From positions 1 to 43,688 of IMG/VR virus record IMGVR_UViG_3300045146_000080: a stretch of 43,688 bases of DNA; one strand, 5' to 3'. Within the stretch, counting starts at the first letter, position 1; each line of letters starts with the position of its first letter. This stretch comes from a virus. The notes beneath the pieces were generated by a model. It worked only from the letters and a program-made list of their open reading frames with translations, did no database searches and was not told the origin of the DNA. Position numbers and translations under genes: made by a program. Positions 40,822 through 43,688 of this stretch are shown here, one piece after another.

Positions 40822-41043
40822 TTATTTCTCCTTATATTGTTCTATTAGCCTCTTCGTTTCCACATCCCACGTGCTTAACACAGCGTCAACTCTTTCAATC
40901 GGCCATGCTATTGTTGGTACTAGATCTTCTGGTGTTGTCTCACACATGGCTACTTGGTACAACTGCTTTCTAGCGAGGGATAGTTTTCCTTTGCACCAAT
41001 ATCTCTTGGCCGCAAAGTCAAACTTTTTGTTGTTGCGCCGCAT
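40822..41043 (-). CDS. small hypothetical protein, 73 aa
   Basis: The ATG at 41043 follows GAAGGAGAGAAAA, and the stop lies one base before the Sak4-like start. The chain MRRNNKKFDFAAKRYWCKGK and a later WPIERVDAVLSTWDVE is basic and helical. Not recognised. Confidence 0.6.
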   Translation of the reverse strand: MRRNNKKFDFAAKRYWCKGKLSLARKQLYQVAMCETTPEDLVPTIAWPIERVDAVLSTWDVETKRLIEQYKEK

Positions 41044-41055
41044 TTTTCTCTCCTT

Positions 41056-42009
41056 CTATTTTGTTTCCACGTCTATATGTATATCTCCCTCTTTCATTTG
41101 TTTAAACGGTGTCCAATGTTCCTCTATCATACCGTCTGGTATGCTGTCTATTTTAGACAGCGGATTCGACCACGATAGGCAAAAATCATAGTATGGACAT
41201 ATCTTACCATAGGCAGCGCAGCCACTATCGTTGCGCTTGAAACATTGCAACGGCTGCTGTTTCTCTACTGCCTCCAATAGTTTCTCATGGTCGTCCTCGA
41301 TAGCGTTGTACCAACTGTTTACGGTGAACAGCCACTCGTTCATCATGTCTATTGACTTGTTGATAGGTATGCGGAGATGCTCATTGCCTCCTTTTTTGAA
41401 CAGAGTCATCTCCACCTTCCCGCCGTGTACTTGTTTTGGATCATATATGCAATTGATAACGTGGTAGTATAACAACATCTGCATAGATAGTTGCCATCTC
41501 GATTGATATGCTGTGTTGTTCTGGCTACCTGTTTTGTAGTCCACGAATATGTAGCCACTATCCAACCGGCATATTTTGTCGAGACGAAACAACATGATTC
41601 TCGATTGGTTGATAGGAACAGTGCCGAATATCTCGGTTGCCCACCTATCGTGTATCCTCACTGGTATCAACAACTCCTGGTAGGCTGATAGATGCTGTTT
41701 GATAGCCAGCTCCGCGTTGCCAGGATTCTTCGGGAAGTTTTCCATATCTGTATCCGGCGTGTATGACTGGCGATAGTAGTCGCAGAATGCTATCATAGCA
41801 TCCTGCACTATTTCCTTCTCTGGCTTTGTTTTCTCCGCTAGGTCTATTGATACACGCTCCATTGCTCTATGCCACGACTCGCCGAACACTAGATCTTTAT
41901 TCACTCTACTCGACGTCCAACCCAATTCGTGCCTATAAAAGAAGTAGCGGGGACAGCGCATATAGTCGGACATCTTGCTGCTATCTAGTTTGAGGTCAGT
42001 CTCTATCAT
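41056..42009 (-). CDS. RecB/Cas4-like PD-(D/E)XK nuclease with Fe-S cysteines, 317 aa
   Basis: The catalytic centre is visible: H47 in FGESWHRAME, D144 in RLDKI, then D157-x-K159 in FVDYKTGS and Q173/Q177. C19 near the start and C264, C271 and C277 near the end (CAAYGKICPYYDFC) fit the N- and C-terminal cysteines of the 4Fe-4S cluster of AddB/Cas4-type enzymes. The spacing differs from the common C-x2-C-x5-C, so this is provisional. The protein would resect ends for the nearby Sak4-like recombinase. Start at 42009 follows GAGGTGCCAG. Confidence 0.78.
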   Translation of the reverse strand: MIETDLKLDSSKMSDYMRCPRYFFYRHELGWTSSRVNKDLVFGESWHRAMERVSIDLAEKTKPEKEIVQDAMIAFCDYYRQSYTPDTDMENFPKNPGNAELAIKQHLSAYQELLIPVRIHDRWATEIFGTVPINQSRIMLFRLDKICRLDSGYIFVDYKTGSQNNTAYQSRWQLSMQMLLYYHVINCIYDPKQVHGGKVEMTLFKKGGNEHLRIPINKSIDMMNEWLFTVNSWYNAIEDDHEKLLEAVEKQQPLQCFKRNDSGCAAYGKICPYYDFCLSWSNPLSKIDSIPDGMIEEHWTPFKQMKEGDIHIDVETK

Positions 42010-42220
42010 CTGGCACCTCTTCGTATGACATTCCTGGGGCGGTTAGATATACCGCGGTTCCGGCTGATCCACACGCTTTTTTCCTCGCTACTTTTATAAC
42101 TGAGTCGTCATCGGTTATCTGTAACGATATGATAACTTTCTCGGAGTATACAAATAGTCTACCATTGACTATTTTGTATTTCCACAAGCAATGTTCGCTC
42201 TGTGCGAAATTGGTCTCCAT
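41996..42220 (-). CDS. small hypothetical protein, 74 aa
   Basis: The ATG at 42220 follows AAGGAGTAATAAG. The chain METNFAQSEHCLWKYKIVNG is beta-rich and ends with an acidic tail. It overlaps the nuclease start by 14 bases. Not recognised. Confidence 0.6.
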   Translation of the reverse strand: METNFAQSEHCLWKYKIVNGRLFVYSEKVIISLQITDDDSVIKVARKKACGSAGTAVYLTAPGMSYEEVPDDRD

Positions 42221-42224
42221 CTTA

Positions 42225-42434
42225 TTACTCCTTATTTCTTTGTTGTTCTTCGCGGAGTTCCTGCACTAGATCTTCATACTCTCCTTGTAACTGTTTTACC
42301 TCTTCTTCTGCATCCTCTGCTCTAACCAATGCTTGATGGAGTTCTCTCTCCATTTTACACAGCGGACACTCTGCCGCGTCGTATACGACTGTGCAGTTGT
42401 CTACACTGTGTTCACACGCTTTCGGGCTGATCAT
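42225..42434 (-). CDS. small zinc/coiled-coil protein, 69 aa
   Basis: The ATG follows AAGAGGAGGCAAACA. The first part (CEHSVDNC and later CPLC) may bind zinc, and residues about 30-69 form a coiled coil with Glu and Gln (LVRAEDAEEEVKQLQGEYED). Not recognised. The strong ribosome site supports it. Confidence 0.6.
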   Translation of the reverse strand: MISPKACEHSVDNCTVVYDAAECPLCKMERELHQALVRAEDAEEEVKQLQGEYEDLVQELREEQQRNKE

Positions 42435-42663
42435 TGTTTGCCTCCTCTTTTGTGTTGTTTTGTTCTTCTGTCACGACAAGCATCTCCTCCAAATCCGGTC
42501 TGCGCTTGTTGCAATAGCATGGCGTTGTTATTGTTATATCTGTTTTATCCTCCTTGTTTTTTCCAACTACTCTCCTATACACACCGAGACTAAAACAATC
42601 GTCACACTTTGGATCTGGTTGTAGTACGAGGAATTTCATTCCTCTATTGGTTGAGTTTGCCAC
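42412..42663 (-). CDS. small Cys-containing protein, 83 aa
   Basis: The GTG at 42663 follows AGGAGGAAAT; the ATG at 42639, which overlaps the previous stop, is an alternative start. The chain has CDDCFSLGVYRR and later CYCNKRR, which may hold a metal, and an acidic tail. The 3' end overlaps the next gene by 23 bases. Not recognised. Confidence 0.5.
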   Translation of the reverse strand: MANSTNRGMKFLVLQPDPKCDDCFSLGVYRRVVGKNKEDKTDITITTPCYCNKRRPDLEEMLVVTEEQNNTKEEANNDQPESV

Positions 42664-42986
42664 ATTTCCTCCTGCGTTTTTAGTAGTTCATCGAGGACTA
42701 TCGTCCTCGCTTTGTATGAGTTGGACTGTGCATGGTATTGCAGCCAGTTGACCCGTCCGTGTAGATGTGTCATGATAGCACTCGCCACGCAGTTCATAAC
42801 CGGTAGTGCAGTTATCATAAGATAGTCGTCGTAGTGACTATCCTTCAACACATCGTAGAACTCACGATACATTTTTGCTACTTGGAATGGATCTGTCTTC
42901 CCCTCCGAGAGGAATTTGATTTTTCCAAACTTCTCGGCAGGGCTGAAATCGTGGCCGCTTCTATTTGTGATATAGACGGTTGGCAT
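42636..42986 (-). CDS. hypothetical protein, 116 aa
   Basis: The ATG follows TAAGGAGACAGT. The chain MPTVYITNRSGHDFSPAEKF continues with a helical core (MYREFYDVLKDSHYDDYLMI) and ALPVMNCVASAIMTHLHGRV. No family is recognised. It is the first gene after the hairpin at 43013-43051. Confidence 0.65.
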   Translation of the reverse strand: MPTVYITNRSGHDFSPAEKFGKIKFLSEGKTDPFQVAKMYREFYDVLKDSHYDDYLMITALPVMNCVASAIMTHLHGRVNWLQYHAQSNSYKARTIVLDELLKTQEEMWQTQPIEE

Positions 42987-43012
42987 ACTGTCTCCTTATA
43001 CTTATTATAGAC

Positions 43013-43051
43013 GGGGGCTGGTATATTGTATTCCTACAACAACCAGCCCCC
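43013..43051 (-). terminator. hairpin between leftward genes
   Basis: GGGGGCTGGT (43013-43022) and ACCAGCCCCC (43042-43051) pair over ten bases. A TTGTA/TACAA inner stem lengthens it. No T run follows on the minus strand, so it may be a weak terminator or an mRNA protector. Confidence 0.6.
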
Positions 43052-43115
43052 TATATGGACGGACTTGTTCTAACCGAACCGGCCTTCAAACGGTTGGTTT
43101 GTTTTGGAATCCGTC

Positions 43116-43481
43116 CTACTTCTTCCCTGCGGGCTGCAGAAGTTCGCGCAGCTTTGCGAGCATCTGCTGCTTCTGTTCCACTGTCATGTTTGCAATCGCG
43201 GCAGTGGCCTTATCCACAGGCGACTTCCTCGGCCCAGCGACGCCAGGCTTCCACGTCGCCATAGCATCCGTGACCTCGTTGGGCTTCTTTCCCGCCACGA
43301 GCATTGTACGAGCGCAGTTGACGGCGTCAATATGAGCCTTCTGTTTCAGCTTGGTGTAGATGAGTTCCTTTCCCCACACCTTTGCCATGTCTTCGAGAGT
43401 GTCCGGAATCTCGATCTTGATGGTCGTGCTGACTTCGTTGGGCTTTCCTTCGTTCGCCTTGACGAGAATTTCTTCTTTCAT
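43116..43481 (-). CDS. hypothetical early protein, 121 aa
   Basis: The ATG at 43481 follows AAAGGAGCAATCAG. The chain has an N-terminal MKEEILVKANEGKPNEVSTT, a beta segment (TTIKIEIPDTLEDMAKVWG), a helical middle (KQKAHIDAVNCARTMLVAGK) and a Lys/Ala-rich tail. It resembles a small early phage protein of unknown role. Codons here favour GAG and ATC over those used in the structural genes. Confidence 0.65.
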   Translation of the reverse strand: MKEEILVKANEGKPNEVSTTIKIEIPDTLEDMAKVWGKELIYTKLKQKAHIDAVNCARTMLVAGKKPNEVTDAMATWKPGVAGPRKSPVDKATAAIANMTVEQKQQMLAKLRELLQPAGKK

Positions 43482-43529
43482 CTGATTGCTCCTTTTTGTT
43501 GTCTGTTTTGTTGGTGGGCTGCTCGATGT

Positions 43530-43688
43530 TTATTGTCTCCTCCTTTCTATACTATCGAGCATTTTTTGTATCGCATCTTGGTAGGCTGATATTGGTACTT
43601 CTGGATAGTTGAAATAGCAGTCTTCGAGGAAATCGTAGAAATGTTCTACCTGCTCATCGAACTCTATTTCCTGCGGTAGGTTGTCTGG
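43530..43688 (-). CDS. 3' end of a small hypothetical gene, cut by the right edge
   Basis: An open frame from the right edge to a TAA at 43530 reads PDNLPQEIEFDEQVEHFYDF, then LEDCYFNYPEVPISAYQDAI and QKMLDSIERRRQ. The start is not in the window. It would be the missing end of the gene that begins at position 31 if the window closes into a circle. Not recognised. Confidence 0.6.
   Translation of the reverse strand, partial: PDNLPQEIEFDEQVEHFYDFLEDCYFNYPEVPISAYQDAIQKMLDSIERRRQ

Overview
The window reads as a tailed bacteriophage genome, or nearly all of one, of podovirus type. It carries a small and a large terminase subunit, a portal, an acidic scaffold-like protein, a capsid protein of the DUF5309 kind, a head-tail adaptor, a P22/T7-like tail nozzle and a set of long ejection-type proteins. 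There is no tape measure, sheath, integrase or lysogeny repressor that I can recognise. Shine-Dalgarno sites of the GGAGG kind precede nearly every gene. Arg AGG/AGA, Ile ATA and Leu CTA codons are frequent and CTAG is common in most of the sequence, so the host is unlikely to be an enteric bacterium. The M15 peptidase endolysin and a membrane-protein lysis cassette hint at a Gram-negative host, but the host is not identified.

Layout. Two divergent arms leave a mostly non-coding region at about 1590-3257. The leftward arm starts with small genes at 31-1586 and, if the molecule is circular, continues from 43688 down to 29545. It carries small zinc-ribbon and hypothetical proteins, then a recombination set (RecB-like Fe-S nuclease, Sak4-like RecA-fold ATPase, possible ssDNA-binding protein), a ribbon-helix-helix-like protein, an accessory island (Lar-like protein, DnaJ-type zinc protein, collagen-like lipoprotein), and a replication block (ParB-methyltransferase fusion, UDG-exonuclease-polymerase A fusion, DUF3987-like ATPase, small methyltransferase). 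The rightward arm (3258-29576) carries the small terminase subunit, lysis genes, three exported fibre or beta-helix proteins, the large terminase subunit, portal, scaffold, decoration-like proteins, capsid protein, adaptor, nozzle and ejection proteins. The last of these has a zinc-metalloprotease motif. The arms meet tail to tail with a 32-base overlap. A start without an end at the left edge and an end without a start at the right edge join in frame if one terminal G is shared, which suggests a circular map.

The most striking signals are non-coding. Nine copies of a 23-bp palindrome-like element have one invariant half and sit just upstream of gene blocks in both arms, twice directly after a hairpin. 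A 49-nt element resembles a tRNA without an anticodon arm, and a second element about 0.8 kb away shares its ends. The region between the arms holds a run of 30 T with flanking inverted repeats and short iterons, which could be an origin. A separate gene at 2107-2628 is bracketed by an inverted repeat and its own terminator and looks like a recent insertion.
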